Assembly (NCBI RefSeq): GCF_900156065.1
Contig: NZ_FTNF01000003.1
Span: 186,001-250,000 of the forward strand
DNA: 64,000 nt
DNA from: Micromonospora avicenniae
GTDB lineage: Bacteria; Actinomycetota; Actinomycetes; Mycobacteriales; Micromonosporaceae
Direction: 5' to 3'
The position numbers and the translations under genes were made by a program. The notes under the pieces were generated by a model. The model was not told the DNA's origin. It did not search any database and worked only from the letters and a program-made list of their open reading frames with translations. Positions 33,497 through 42,824 of this stretch are shown here, piece after piece (position 1 is the first letter of the stretch; each line of letters starts with the position of its first letter).

Positions 33497-35329
33497 TCAG
33501 GCGTCCAGGCCGCGCAGCACCAGCGGCAGCCGGGCCGCGCCGCCGTCCACCACCCGGACCGGTACGCCCCAGTCCTGCCGGGTCAGGTGGCAGGCCGCGT
33601 GCTCGACGTCGACGTCGCAGGTCGCGGCCTGGGCGGTCACCTGGAGCACGCCGCCGGTCACCGCGCTGTTGACCACCAGCCGCCGGGACAGCTCGGTGCT
33701 CGTGCCCGCCCCCTCGACGAGAAGCTCGGGCGGGGACGCGGAGACCACCAGCCGGGTGGACGGACCGTAGGTCTCGTCAAGCTTCTGGCCGGGCGCCGGG
33801 GTGAAGACGATGTCCAGCGTCAGCTCGCCGGCCGTCACGTCCGTCGGCTTGCGCTCGGCGCGGTGCCGGGGACCGTCCACCGTGTTCGCACCGGCAGCGG
33901 AGAGCGCGCCGGGTGCCAGCCGGGTGAGCCGGTGTGCCGCGGACTCCACCACCAGCACCTCGCCCTCCCCGGTGACCACCAGGTCACTCGGCTCGGCCAG
34001 GCCGTCGGCGACCGTCGAGACCTGGTCGGTCGCCGGGTCGAACCGGCGCACCGCTCCGTTGTACGTGTCCGCGATCAGCACCGAACCGTCCGGCAGCGCG
34101 CACACGCCCAGCGGGTGCTGGAGCAGTGCCGACGCGGCCGGCCCGTCGACGTGGCCGAAGTCGAAGAGCCCCTGCCCGACCGCGGTGCCCATGACACCGT
34201 TCTCCACGTACCGGATCGCGCTGGTCTCGCTGTCGGCCACCCAGAGCCGGGTTCCGTCGGTCGAGACGGAGAGGCCGGAGGGCTGGGCCATCCACGCCTC
34301 GGCCAGCGGGCCGTCGCGCAGCGCCTCGACGGTGGTGCCGGCGTACATGCCGGCGGTCCGCTTGATCGGGTCGAACCACCACAGCTGGTGGATGCCGGCC
34401 ATCGCGATGACGATCTTGTCGTCGTACCAGGCGAGGTCCCAGGGGGAGGAGAGGTCGACCGAGAGCGCGTCGTGGGCGTGGTCGTCGACCGTCGAGCGCC
34501 ACTGCCGCCCCGTGCCGGCGATCGTGACGACCTCGCCGGTCGTCAGGCGTACGCCGCGAAGCAGGTGGTTGACGGTGTCCGCGACCACGAGGTCGTAGCC
34601 CGCGACCTCGGCCACCTGCTCGGGCAGCACGCAGAGCCCCTGCGGCTCGGAGAACGTGGCGACCTCGGCCGGGCCGTCGGTCCGCCCCCGGCTGCCCGAG
34701 CCGATCCGGCGTACCAGCGTCTCGCCGTCCGGCTCCAGCTCGACCAGCGAATGCCGGGCCGAGTCGGAGACGAGCAGGTTGCCGCTGTCCAGCAGCACAG
34801 CCTTGCCGGGGAAACGCAGCGTGGTCTCCGGCTCGGCGGGCGGGACGTACGGGCCGTCGCCCCGGTGCAGGGTGCCCTTCGCCTCGTGGGTGGCGATCAG
34901 CTCGTCGATGAGCCGGGCCAGCCCCTCGGCGTGGCCCTCACCGGCCATGGTGGCCACCACGTACCCCTCCGGGTCGATCACCGAAAGGGTCGGCCAGGCG
35001 CGGGCGGCGTACTGCTGCCACATGTCCATCTCGGGGTCGTCGAGCACCGGGTGGTGCACCCCGTACCGCTCGACCGCCGCCGCGAGCGCGTCGGCGTCCT
35101 TCTCGTGCTCGAACTTCGGCGAGTGGACGCCGATCACCACGAGCACGTCGCCGTACTTCTCCTCGAGTGGCCGCAGCTCGTCGAGCACGTGCAGACAGTT
35201 GATGCAGCAGAAGGTCCAGAAGTCAGCGATGACGATCTTGCCGCGGAGGTCGGCGAGGGTGAGGTCGCGGCCGCCGGTGTTCAGCCAGCCCCGGCCGCGC
35301 AGCTCAGGAGCCCGTACTCGTGCGCTCAT
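33497..35329 (-). CDS. NHLRC2-like protein: thioredoxin domain plus NHL beta-propeller
   Basis: 610 residues with no signal peptide, so cytoplasmic. Residues 5-150 are a TlpA/thioredoxin fold with WTFCCINC at the redox site (a CCINC motif, not CXXC alone). A six-bladed NHL propeller follows (about 165-480; blades such as LLVSDSARHSLVEL, LWVADSETSAIRYV, VLIADTYNGAVRRF), then a C-terminal beta-sandwich ending in AATCDVDVEHAACHLTRQDW. This is the same domain order as human NHLRC2. The function in bacteria is unknown. CAGACT (35336-35341 on the minus strand) lies 6 bases before the ATG. Confidence 0.88.
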   Translation of the reverse strand: MSARVRAPELRGRGWLNTGGRDLTLADLRGKIVIADFWTFCCINCLHVLDELRPLEEKYGDVLVVIGVHSPKFEHEKDADALAAAVERYGVHHPVLDDPEMDMWQQYAARAWPTLSVIDPEGYVVATMAGEGHAEGLARLIDELIATHEAKGTLHRGDGPYVPPAEPETTLRFPGKAVLLDSGNLLVSDSARHSLVELEPDGETLVRRIGSGSRGRTDGPAEVATFSEPQGLCVLPEQVAEVAGYDLVVADTVNHLLRGVRLTTGEVVTIAGTGRQWRSTVDDHAHDALSVDLSSPWDLAWYDDKIVIAMAGIHQLWWFDPIKRTAGMYAGTTVEALRDGPLAEAWMAQPSGLSVSTDGTRLWVADSETSAIRYVENGVMGTAVGQGLFDFGHVDGPAASALLQHPLGVCALPDGSVLIADTYNGAVRRFDPATDQVSTVADGLAEPSDLVVTGEGEVLVVESAAHRLTRLAPGALSAAGANTVDGPRHRAERKPTDVTAGELTLDIVFTPAPGQKLDETYGPSTRLVVSASPPELLVEGAGTSTELSRRLVVNSAVTGGVLQVTAQAATCDVDVEHAACHLTRQDWGVPVRVVDGGAARLPLVLRGLDA

Positions 35330-35416
35330 GCGTCCAGTCTGCCGGACCCGGCCGGTGGTGCCCGGCGGTACCCCGAGCGGGCTCGATCACACCTGCCCGG
35401 CCCCGGACACGACGGC

Positions 35417-35442
35417 GGGGGCCACGGACGACCGTGGCCCCC
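35417..35442 (-). terminator. Hairpin terminator of the LppU-like gene
   Basis: Perfect 11-bp stem GGGGGCCACGG / CCGTGGCCCCC with an ACGA loop, just downstream of the stop codon on the minus strand. Confidence 0.75.
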
Positions 35443-35452
35443 GTCGAGGCGA

Positions 35453-37939
35453 CTACTTGCCGGCGGCGGCCGGCTTCAGGCAGAGCACCCGGTTGGGGCC
35501 GTCTCCCTGCAGTACAACGTGCGGCAGGGTCGGGTCGCCGCACTTGTCCTTGTTGTCCACCTTCGAGACCACGGTGAACGCGTTCGCCTCACCGCAGTCG
35601 GCCGGGACGGCACCCTCGCCGGCCTGCTTCACGCAGCTTCCCACCGCCGGGTCGAAGGCCGGCGCCTGGTCGCCGCCGACCTTGCCGAGCAGGAAGAGCA
35701 GGCCGAGCGGCACCGCCAGGATCAGCACCGCGGCGGTCAGCACCGCCGCCAGCACCCGCCCGTTGCGGACCTTCGGCGGCGGCGCCTCGGTCTTCGGCTC
35801 CTCGTCCGGCTTGAAGGCGTCGAACCGGCCCTGGTCGGACTCCGGCGCGCCCTGCCCCCAGTTGGGGACGGACCGCTGGTCCGGTCCGTGCTGTGTCCAG
35901 GCCGGAGCGGATTGCTGGTCGGGCCCGTTCTGCGGCCACGACGGCACGGGCTGCTGCTGCGGGGCCGGCGGAAAGGCGGGCGGGAACGCGCTGGTGGGTG
36001 CCGGCTCGCTGTCGGGCAGCGGGGGCGGCCCGTAGCCCGCGGCGGCGGGCATCCCGGGATCGTTGGGCACCGGCGAGCCGTACGGATCGGCCTGCCGTTC
36101 GCCGGGATGCGGCCGGTTGCCGTTGACGGGCCGGGTGTTGTTCGGCGCGTCGACGAAGGTCGGCACACCCGGCGGGAACGCCGGCGGGGGCGGCGGCCCC
36201 GAACTCGCCGGGCCGGACTCGGCGTAGCCGACCGGCGGCGGGGCCAGGTCGCGGTCGTCGAAGCGGTGACCCACCTCAGGCCGGGCGTCCATGCCGTAGC
36301 CGTTCGGCTGGACCTGCTCCGGCTCGTCCGCCGGCTCGGGCTGGGCCGGGCGACCGTACACCCGCGGCTGCGGTGCGGACGCGGCGTCGGGCCGCAGGGA
36401 CTGATCGGCTGGCGGCATCACCCGGCTGGCCAGCGGCACTGCGGCGCTCGCCGTGGTGCGACCGGCCGCACCGGATTCGGGAGAGGTACGTGGCGCGGGC
36501 ACCACCGGGCCGGCCGGTGATGACGGCTCATCCGGATGGGTGTCGCCTCCCCAGGCCGGCTGCTCCGACTCGTACGCCGGTCCGGTCGCTTCGACGGGCG
36601 GCCAGCCGGCGCGCTCGTTCGACGCCGGCTGCCCGAACTGGGCCGGCTGCCCGGCGACTGCGCCGTACTGAGCCGCCGGGAGTTCGGCAGGCGGCGCGTA
36701 GTCGACCGGCGGCGTAGCGGCCAGGCTGGCGCCCGGCACCCGTTGCTCCTGCGGAGGCAGCGGTACGACGTTCGCCGGGGAGATGCCCGGCGCGGGGCCG
36801 GGCTGGTAGACGGGGGCCTCCTCGGGACGCTCGGCGGAGCGGCTCGCCGAGTCGGCGTCGGTGTTGCCCCACGCCTCGCCGGGTGCCCACGGCTCCACCT
36901 CCGACACGCCCTGCCGCTCGCCGGGCGTGCGCTGCGGCAGGCTGCCGGCGCCGGGCACGCTGGCGCTGGCGCGCGCGGGCGTGCCGTTCGGCTCCGCCGA
37001 CCAGCCGCCGGAGCGGGCCGGATCGGCGGGGGCCTCGCCCCAGCCACCCGCGGGGGCGCCGTCGGACGAGGGTTCCTGGGTCTGCGGGAGCATCCAGTCG
37101 GGCTGCTGCGGCTGGCTCGTGGCGGCGGCTCCCCAGCTGCCGGAGGTGTCCGGCTGGGCGGGCTGGTCGGCGTGCCCCGGGGTGGCCGGCGGCCAGCCGG
37201 CGTCCTGCTGCGGGGTCCATCCGGCGGGGCCGGAGTCACCCGCCGTCGGCACCTGTGCTGCGCCGCGCGCGGCCTGTTCGGCCTGGGCCCACGCCGGTGC
37301 GTTCTGTTCGGCCTGCGCCCAGGCCGGCTGCTCGGCCTGCTGCCCGCCGTCGTTCCAGCCGTTCCCGGGCGTCTCCGGCTGGGAGCCGCCGGCGGGCCAA
37401 CCGCCGTTGGCCGGGCCGGGCTGAGCCGCAGCAGCGCCCCAGCCGGGCTGGTCGGATTGCGACGCGTCGCCCGGCTGCTGCGGAGTCCATCCGCCCGAGC
37501 GCGCCGGGTCGTCCTGGGGCCACACCTGCGGAGGCGATGCGGGCGAGGGAACCTGAGCCGCACCGCGGGCGGCTGGCTGGGCCTGCGCCCAGGCCGGCTG
37601 CTCGGCCGCGCCGGCCCAGCCCTGGCCGGACTGTTCGGGCTGCCCGCCCCAGGAAGGCTGGGGGGTGCCGGTCGCGGGCCACGGCGCGGGCTGCCCCGCG
37701 TCGGCCGGTGGCGGGGTCTGCGCGCCCCACTGGGCGGGCGGCTGGTCGTTCTGGGCCGGCCAGTTGGGCGCGGCCGGATTGTGTCCTACCGGTGGCGGGG
37801 GCGCCCAGCCCAGGTCCGGGCCGGTGCCGTAGCCGTTGGCCGGCTGCGCCGGGTGGTCGCCGTACGGCGCCGGTCCGCCGGCGCCCGGCGGCACCTCGTC
37901 CGGCTCCTGGCCGGGGTGGTGCGGGCCCTCGGACGTCAT
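35453..37939 (-). CDS. LppU/SCO3897-like membrane protein with very long Pro/Trp/Gln-rich cytoplasmic region
   Basis: 828 residues. About 720 residues are low complexity (Pro, Ala, Gly, Gln with regularly spaced Trp), then a membrane helix (AAVLTAAVLILAVPLGLLFL) and a 75-residue external domain with four Cys (GSCVKQAGEGAVPADCGE ... KCGDPTLPH ... RVLCLKP) as in LppU-type proteins. Inside the low-complexity part a module of the kind EQPAWAQAQPAARGAAQVP recurs, for example as QNAPAWAQAEQAARGAAQVP. GAGGAGG supports the ATG at 37939. The function is unknown; the long tail could cluster proteins at the membrane. Confidence 0.8.
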   Translation of the reverse strand: MTSEGPHHPGQEPDEVPPGAGGPAPYGDHPAQPANGYGTGPDLGWAPPPPVGHNPAAPNWPAQNDQPPAQWGAQTPPPADAGQPAPWPATGTPQPSWGGQPEQSGQGWAGAAEQPAWAQAQPAARGAAQVPSPASPPQVWPQDDPARSGGWTPQQPGDASQSDQPGWGAAAAQPGPANGGWPAGGSQPETPGNGWNDGGQQAEQPAWAQAEQNAPAWAQAEQAARGAAQVPTAGDSGPAGWTPQQDAGWPPATPGHADQPAQPDTSGSWGAAATSQPQQPDWMLPQTQEPSSDGAPAGGWGEAPADPARSGGWSAEPNGTPARASASVPGAGSLPQRTPGERQGVSEVEPWAPGEAWGNTDADSASRSAERPEEAPVYQPGPAPGISPANVVPLPPQEQRVPGASLAATPPVDYAPPAELPAAQYGAVAGQPAQFGQPASNERAGWPPVEATGPAYESEQPAWGGDTHPDEPSSPAGPVVPAPRTSPESGAAGRTTASAAVPLASRVMPPADQSLRPDAASAPQPRVYGRPAQPEPADEPEQVQPNGYGMDARPEVGHRFDDRDLAPPPVGYAESGPASSGPPPPPAFPPGVPTFVDAPNNTRPVNGNRPHPGERQADPYGSPVPNDPGMPAAAGYGPPPLPDSEPAPTSAFPPAFPPAPQQQPVPSWPQNGPDQQSAPAWTQHGPDQRSVPNWGQGAPESDQGRFDAFKPDEEPKTEAPPPKVRNGRVLAAVLTAAVLILAVPLGLLFLLGKVGGDQAPAFDPAVGSCVKQAGEGAVPADCGEANAFTVVSKVDNKDKCGDPTLPHVVLQGDGPNRVLCLKPAAAGK

Positions 37940-38219
37940 CGGTGCGCCTCCTCATCACATGTCGGCTGCCGGTGCCGATCGGTCTCCTCGGCTTGGCTGC
38001 CGGCGTTGCCGGCGTACCGGCCGTGCCGGGCTCCCCGCACCGTATCCGGTGACCGTCCAGGGCACCCGGGGAGCATCGGCCGTCACTCCACGTGGTCGGG
38101 TGGTATCGAACTGCGCTCAGTCGGCTCGACCTGCCCCGAATCGGTGGCGACGACCGAAGCCCACCGTACCGGGCGCTGCGCCTAGGTGGAATCCCGGTGT
38201 CAATGGGTGTGAAACGCCG
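37940..38219. other. Intergenic region upstream of the LppU-like gene
   Basis: The gap holds no convincing gene. On the minus strand TACGGT near 38039-38044 could be a -10. The right end leads into the terminator of the small gene at 38284. Confidence 0.4.
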
Positions 38220-38250
38220 ATGACCCGCCCGGTGCTCCCGGGCGGGTCAT
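38220..38250 (-). terminator. Hairpin terminator of the 45-residue gene
   Basis: Perfect 13-bp stem ATGACCCGCCCGG / CCGGGCGGGTCAT with a 5-base loop, 33 bases downstream of the small gene's stop codon. Confidence 0.75.
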
Positions 38251-38283
38251 CGATCTGGAGGAGGTGAGGAAAGGTCTGGTGCG

Positions 38284-38421
38284 TCAGCTCATGTGACGCT
38301 GGGCGATCACGAGGAGCTCCTCGCGGACGGCCGGCGAGTTGGCGGAGCGCAGCGCGTGCTCGATGGCGCGGGCGCGGCGGTTGGCGTCGCGGCGGGTCTT
38401 GATTCGCTCGATCATGCTCAT
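38284..38421 (-). CDS. 45-residue basic protein of unknown function
   Basis: Short reading frame starting MSMIERIKTRRDANRRARAI and ending VIAQRHMS. The ATG at 38421 is preceded by GGAGGAGAG at ideal spacing, and a perfect hairpin terminator follows, so this is a real unit. The protein is highly charged (many Arg), predicted all-helical and soluble, without Cys or a membrane segment. Its upstream region to about 38530 is unusually AT-rich and should hold a strong promoter. Function unknown; a nucleic-acid or ribosome partner is possible from its charge. Confidence 0.8.
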   Translation of the reverse strand: MSMIERIKTRRDANRRARAIEHALRSANSPAVREELLVIAQRHMS

Positions 38422-38581
38422 GGTCGGTCTCTCCTCCGGCTATTCGGTTGTCAGCCCCTTGATGTCTCTATTGAACACCAACCAGGCGCAGACTTCCATC
38501 GATTATTAGGTGAGCTGCACCACGAGCCGAACAATCAAAGGTTTCCAGGCTCCCCTGCCTATGTTTCTGTCTCTCAATGGA

Positions 38582-38625
38582 CACGGCCGGTGTGCCGGGC
38601 GTTAACCCGTGGCACACCGGCCGTG
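38582..38625 (-). terminator. Hairpin terminator of the E1-E2 operon
   Basis: Perfect 15-bp stem CACGGCCGGTGTGCC / GGCACACCGGCCGTG plus an inner GGG/CCC, 18 bases beyond the E2 stop codon on the minus strand. Confidence 0.8.
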
Positions 38626-38642
38626 GCTGGTGGAGGGACCGG

Positions 38643-40130
38643 TCAGGTCCAGGCGAGCAGCGCCGCCTCCGGATCGGAGAGGAAGTCCCCGACGTCCCGG
38701 AGGAACTTCGACCCGAGCTCACCGTCGATGATCCGGTGGTCGAAGGAGAGACCGAGCGTGGTGACCTGACGCGGACGCACCTTGCCCTTGTGCACCCAGG
38801 GCATCTCCCGGATCGCACCGAAGGCCAGGATCGCCGACTCGCCCGGGGGCAGGATCGGCGTCCCGGTGTCCACGCCGAACACGCCGACGTTGGTGATGGT
38901 CAGCGTGCCGCCGGACATGTCCGCCGGTGTGGTGCGGCCGGCCTTGGCCGTCTGCACCAGGTCGGTCAGGGCGTCGGCCAGCTCGCGGAGCGACAGCCGC
39001 CCGGCGTCCTTGACGTTCGGCACGATCAGGCCGCGATCGGTGGCCGCGGCGATACCCAGGTTGACGTACTCCTTGACGACGATTTCGTCGCCGGCCCAGG
39101 TGGAGTTGACCATCGGGTGCCGCCTGACCGCGAGCAGCACGGCCTTGGCGACCAGCAGCAGCGGCGAGATACGCACGTCGCGCCATTCGCGGCGGTTGCG
39201 GAGCCGGTCCAGCGCCTTCATCGCCCGGGTCACGTCGACGGTCAGGAACTCCGTCACGTGCGGGGCGGTGAAGGCCGAGCGGGCCATGTTCTCGGCGGTG
39301 AGCTTGCGCACTCCCTTGACCGGGATGCGCTGCTCACGGTCCGCGCCGAAGCTCGCCGCCGTGGTGACGGTCGTGGCGACCGGTGCCGGCGCGGTCGTGG
39401 CGTCCGCCGCCCGCTGGACGTCCTCCCGGGTGATCGAGCCCAGCGGGCCCGAGCCGGTCAGCGCGCTGAGATCGACGCCGAGATCCTTGGCGAGCTTGCG
39501 GACCGGCGGCTTGGCCAGCACGCCGGTCGGCGTGCCGCCGTGTCCGTTCGTAGCGGAAGTGTCCGGTGCCGGCGCGACCTGCTTCGGCACCACCGGCGCC
39601 GCGGTGGCCTGCGCCGGCACCGCCTGCGCCCGCGCCGGGACGGCCTGCGCCGGGACGGCACCCTTACGCGGTCGGCGCTTCGCGGTGCTGGTACGTGGGC
39701 CGTAGCCGACCAGCACCGGCGTCCGTCCACCCGGCGCCGGGCTGCCGATCAGACCCGGCTCGACCGCGCCCTCGGCCGGTGCCACCTCGACCGCGGCCAG
39801 CGAGGCCGCCGACGGGGTGGGCAGATCGCCGCCGGGCTGGGCGGCGGCCGACGGCGCCTGCGGGGTGTCCAGCGGGCCGGCGTCCGGGTCGGTGTCGATC
39901 GAGATGATCGGGGCGCCGACGTCGACGGTGGCGCCCTCCGGGTGGAAGATCGCCTGGACCCGGCCACCCCACTTCGCGGGGATCTCCACGGCCGCCTTGG
40001 CCGTCTCGACCTCGACGATCGGCTGGTTCAGCTCGATGATGTCGCCGACCTTGACCAGCCAGTTGAGGATCTCGCCCTCGGTGAGGCCCTCGCCCAGGTC
40101 GGGCAGGTTGAACGTCTTGACTCGGGACAT
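38643..40130 (-). CDS. bkdC: Dihydrolipoyl acyltransferase (E2) of an oxo-acid dehydrogenase complex
   Basis: 495 residues: N-terminal lipoyl domain (about 1-80, lipoyl Lys in VETAKAAVEIP), a Pro/Ala linker, a peripheral-subunit-binding domain (about 210-250, PPVRKLAKDLGVDLSALTGSG) and the catalytic domain with HxxxDG in LSFDHRIIDGELG. It moves acyl groups from E1 to CoA. It is the last gene of a compact minus-strand operon (E1alpha-E1beta-E2) with a 5-base gap before it. The order and split E1 fit a branched-chain-type complex (BkdABC), but pyruvate cannot be excluded. E3 is not encoded here. Confidence 0.92.
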   Translation of the reverse strand: MSRVKTFNLPDLGEGLTEGEILNWLVKVGDIIELNQPIVEVETAKAAVEIPAKWGGRVQAIFHPEGATVDVGAPIISIDTDPDAGPLDTPQAPSAAAQPGGDLPTPSAASLAAVEVAPAEGAVEPGLIGSPAPGGRTPVLVGYGPRTSTAKRRPRKGAVPAQAVPARAQAVPAQATAAPVVPKQVAPAPDTSATNGHGGTPTGVLAKPPVRKLAKDLGVDLSALTGSGPLGSITREDVQRAADATTAPAPVATTVTTAASFGADREQRIPVKGVRKLTAENMARSAFTAPHVTEFLTVDVTRAMKALDRLRNRREWRDVRISPLLLVAKAVLLAVRRHPMVNSTWAGDEIVVKEYVNLGIAAATDRGLIVPNVKDAGRLSLRELADALTDLVQTAKAGRTTPADMSGGTLTITNVGVFGVDTGTPILPPGESAILAFGAIREMPWVHKGKVRPRQVTTLGLSFDHRIIDGELGSKFLRDVGDFLSDPEAALLAWT

Positions 40131-40135
40131 GTCGC

Positions 40136-41125
40136 TCACCAGCCGAAGGTGCGGTCGACGGCGTCGAGCACCCGGTCGATGTCGGGCAGGTACTCCTCCT
40201 CCACCCGGGCGGCCGGGTAGGGGGTGTCGAAGCCGCTCACCCGCAGCACCGGAGCCTCCAGCGAGTAGAAGCACTCCTCGGTGATCCGTGTCGCGATCTC
40301 CGCGCCGAGGCCGACGTTGGACGGCGCCTCGTGCACCACCACGGCCCGGCCGGTGCGCCGGACCGACTCGTACGCCGCGGTCAGGTCCAATGGGGAGATC
40401 GAGCGCAGGTCGATGACCTCCAGCTCACGACCCTCCTCGGCGGCGGCGGTCGCCGCGTCCAGGCAGGTCCGCACCATCGGGCCGTACGCCAGCAGGGTCG
40501 CGTCGGTGCCGGGGCGGGCGATCCGGGAGGCGTGCAGCGGGTACGCGTCGGCCAGCGGCGCGTCCAGGTCGACGGGACCCTTCTCCCAGTAGCGCCGCTT
40601 CGGCTCCAGGAAGACGATCGGGTCGTCCGAGGCGATCGCCTGCTGGATCATCACGTACGCGTCCTGCGGGTTCGCGCAGGAGACCACCTTCAGGCCGGGG
40701 GTGTGCGAGAAGTACGCCTCCGGCGACTCGGAGTGGTGTTCGACCGCGCCGATGCCGCCGCCGAACGGAATCCGGATCACCATCGGGATCCGCAACTTGC
40801 CGCCCGAGCGGTAGTGCATCTTCGCCACCTGCGACACGATCTGGTCGTAGGCCGGGTAGACGAAGCCGTCGAACTGGATCTCGCAGACCGGCCGGTAGCC
40901 GCGGATGGCGAGGCCGACGGCGGTACCGATGATTCCCGACTCGGCGAGCGGGGTGTCGATCACCCGCTGGTCGCCGAAGTCCTTCTGGAGCCCGTCGGTG
41001 ATCCGGAAGACGCCGCCGAGCTTGCCGACGTCCTCACCCATGATCACGACCTTGGGGTCGTTCTCCAGGGCCCGCCGTAGCCCGGTGTTCAGGGCCTTGC
41101 CGATGGTGAGCGTCTCCGTGGCCAT
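40136..41125 (-). CDS. bkdB: Oxo-acid dehydrogenase E1 beta subunit
   Basis: 329 residues. It carries the E1-beta signatures MGEDVGKLGGVFRITDGL, DTPLAESGIIGTAVGLAIRGYRPVCEIQFDGFVYPAYDQIVSQVAKMHYRSGG and IPFGGGIGAVEHHSES (His at the active site). With the alpha subunit it decarboxylates 2-oxo acids using thiamine diphosphate. The start codon overlaps the alpha-subunit stop by 1 base. It is 5 bases from the E2 gene. Confidence 0.94.
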   Translation of the reverse strand: MATETLTIGKALNTGLRRALENDPKVVIMGEDVGKLGGVFRITDGLQKDFGDQRVIDTPLAESGIIGTAVGLAIRGYRPVCEIQFDGFVYPAYDQIVSQVAKMHYRSGGKLRIPMVIRIPFGGGIGAVEHHSESPEAYFSHTPGLKVVSCANPQDAYVMIQQAIASDDPIVFLEPKRRYWEKGPVDLDAPLADAYPLHASRIARPGTDATLLAYGPMVRTCLDAATAAAEEGRELEVIDLRSISPLDLTAAYESVRRTGRAVVVHEAPSNVGLGAEIATRITEECFYSLEAPVLRVSGFDTPYPAARVEEEYLPDIDRVLDAVDRTFGW

Positions 41126-42300
41126 CAGTGGGCGCTCCCCTCGAACGACTCCATGTAGCGGCTGAACTTCGCGCGCTGCTCGTCCAGCAGCGGGGAACCG
41201 TTCGGGTAGACGTGGTCGAACATGGTGACCGGTTCCGGGTTCGGCATGGCCAGTACCCGCTCACGCAGGTGCAGCGACTCGCGGCGGGCCTGCTCGTCGA
41301 CCTCGGCGAAGAAGTCCGCGTCGACGATCTGCTGCTTGGTCAGGAAGGCCTTCATCCGGGCGATCGGGTCCTTGGCCTGCCACGCCTCGACCTCGCTGGC
41401 GATCCGGTAGCGGGTCGGGTCGTCGGAGGTGGTGTGTGCGCCCATCCGGTAGGTGTACGCCTCGATCAGGCTCGGGCCCTGCCCGTGCCGGGCGTTGTCC
41501 AGCGCGGTACGGGTCACCGCGTACGACGCGAGCACGTCGTTGCCGTCGACCCGAACTCCGGGGAAGCCGAAGCCGGCCGCCCGCCGGTAGAGCGGGACGC
41601 GGGTCTGCCGCTCCAGCGGCTCGGAGATCGCGTACTGGTTGTTCTGGCAGAAGAAGACGAGGGGAGAGTTGAAGACGCTCGCCCAGACGAAGGCCTCGTT
41701 CACGTCGCCCTGGCTGGTGGCGCCGTCGCCGAAGTACGCGATCACCGCCTCGCCGTCGTCGGTGCCGGTCTTGCCGTCCATGGCGACGCCCATGGCGTAC
41801 CCGGTGGCGTGCAGGGTCTGCGCCCCGATCACGATCGTGTACATGTTGAACTTGAACTCGTTCGGGTCCCAACCGCCCTGGTCGACACCGCGGAACAGGC
41901 CGAGCGGCATGATCGGGTCGATGCCCCGGCAGTAGAGGACGCCGTGCTCCCGGTAGGTCGGGAAGGCCATGTCCTGCGTGCGCAGCGCGCGGCCCGAGCC
42001 GACCTGCGCCGCCTCCTGTCCCAGGAGGCTGGCCCAGAGGCCCAGTTCGCCCTGGCGCTGCAGGGCGGTGGCCTCGGCGTCCAGCTTCCGTACCAGCACC
42101 AGGTCGCGGTAGAGGCCGCGGTACTCCTCGTCGGTGAAGTCGACGCTGTAAACGGTGCCGTCCGGCCCGACGACGCTGTCGATGCGCTCGCCTTCGGGGG
42201 TGAGCAACTGCACCAGTTCCGGGTCGCCGCCCGTGCCCTTCCTGGAACGGGGTGCCGCCCGCCTGCTGCGGGTGCTGACCCCGGGGTCGCCCTTTGCCAT
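41125..42300 (-). CDS. bkdA: Oxo-acid dehydrogenase E1 alpha subunit
   Basis: 391 residues from the ATG at 42300 (AGGGAGAG upstream). The thiamine-diphosphate motif is GDGATSQGDVNEAFVWASVFN followed by FFCQNNQYAIS; the phosphorylation-loop-like RMGAHTTSDDPTRYR is present as in branched-chain E1-alpha. The first 35 residues are basic and likely flexible. It is the first gene of the operon. The 524 bases upstream of it should hold the promoter, but no local regulator gene is present. Confidence 0.94.
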   Translation of the reverse strand: MAKGDPGVSTRSRRAAPRSRKGTGGDPELVQLLTPEGERIDSVVGPDGTVYSVDFTDEEYRGLYRDLVLVRKLDAEATALQRQGELGLWASLLGQEAAQVGSGRALRTQDMAFPTYREHGVLYCRGIDPIMPLGLFRGVDQGGWDPNEFKFNMYTIVIGAQTLHATGYAMGVAMDGKTGTDDGEAVIAYFGDGATSQGDVNEAFVWASVFNSPLVFFCQNNQYAISEPLERQTRVPLYRRAAGFGFPGVRVDGNDVLASYAVTRTALDNARHGQGPSLIEAYTYRMGAHTTSDDPTRYRIASEVEAWQAKDPIARMKAFLTKQQIVDADFFAEVDEQARRESLHLRERVLAMPNPEPVTMFDHVYPNGSPLLDEQRAKFSRYMESFEGSAH

Positions 42301-42824
42301 CCGTCTCTCCCTGTCATGTCTGCGTCGGCACCGGCTGGTCGCCCGGCCGCGCAAATCCTGCGCCGGCCCGGCGGTGCCGGACCGGTCCTGGCGGCCGCGC
42401 CTAGCCCCGGTGAGGGTTGCCGCGCGGCGTGAGCCGGATTCAGTTGGCCGAACCCGGATCGGGGAGCGCCGGCGTCCGCCGAGCCTGCCGCGGGGGTGCG
42501 CGGAGGCCGCGGCTGCGTTGCCGTCGTGCTCCATATTCGCAGAGGAGGTGAGTGGCCCCACAGTACGCCCGGCCTGCTCGACGAGGCCCGATCGCTTCGC
42601 GGCCTTTGTCAACATCGGCACGTGGAGCACCCGACGACGATCCGGTGATGGTTCGTCACCGTTCGGGTAGTTGCCCATGTCGACACGCTGTAGGGATCTG
42701 GCCAACGGAGCGTCACTGGGTCAGGCTGGTCCCCGCAGGATCGCCGTGAACGGGCCGGTTTGCCGCACTCCGGGCCCGCCCCATCGGGTCGGTCCGTCCA
42801 CTACCGACGACGAGGAGGCGCTTG
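42301..42824. other. Intergenic region between the E1-E2 operon and the Pro-rich protein
   Basis: No gene is supported here on either strand; continuing frames look like Arg/Pro-rich non-coding translation. It should contain the divergent promoters. A TTGACA lies on the minus strand near 42612, but no -10 at proper spacing was found, so I do not assign a promoter. Confidence 0.45.

Noticed and set aside
33587..36520. A 977-codon plus-strand frame across the NHL and LppU-like genes
   Set aside because: It spans two genes and a terminator region on the other strand; composition is that of an antisense shadow.
42671..42824. A coding region upstream of the Pro-rich protein
   Set aside because: The frame continues past the real gene in another phase and is Arg/Pro-rich; GTG 42825 has the ribosome binding site.
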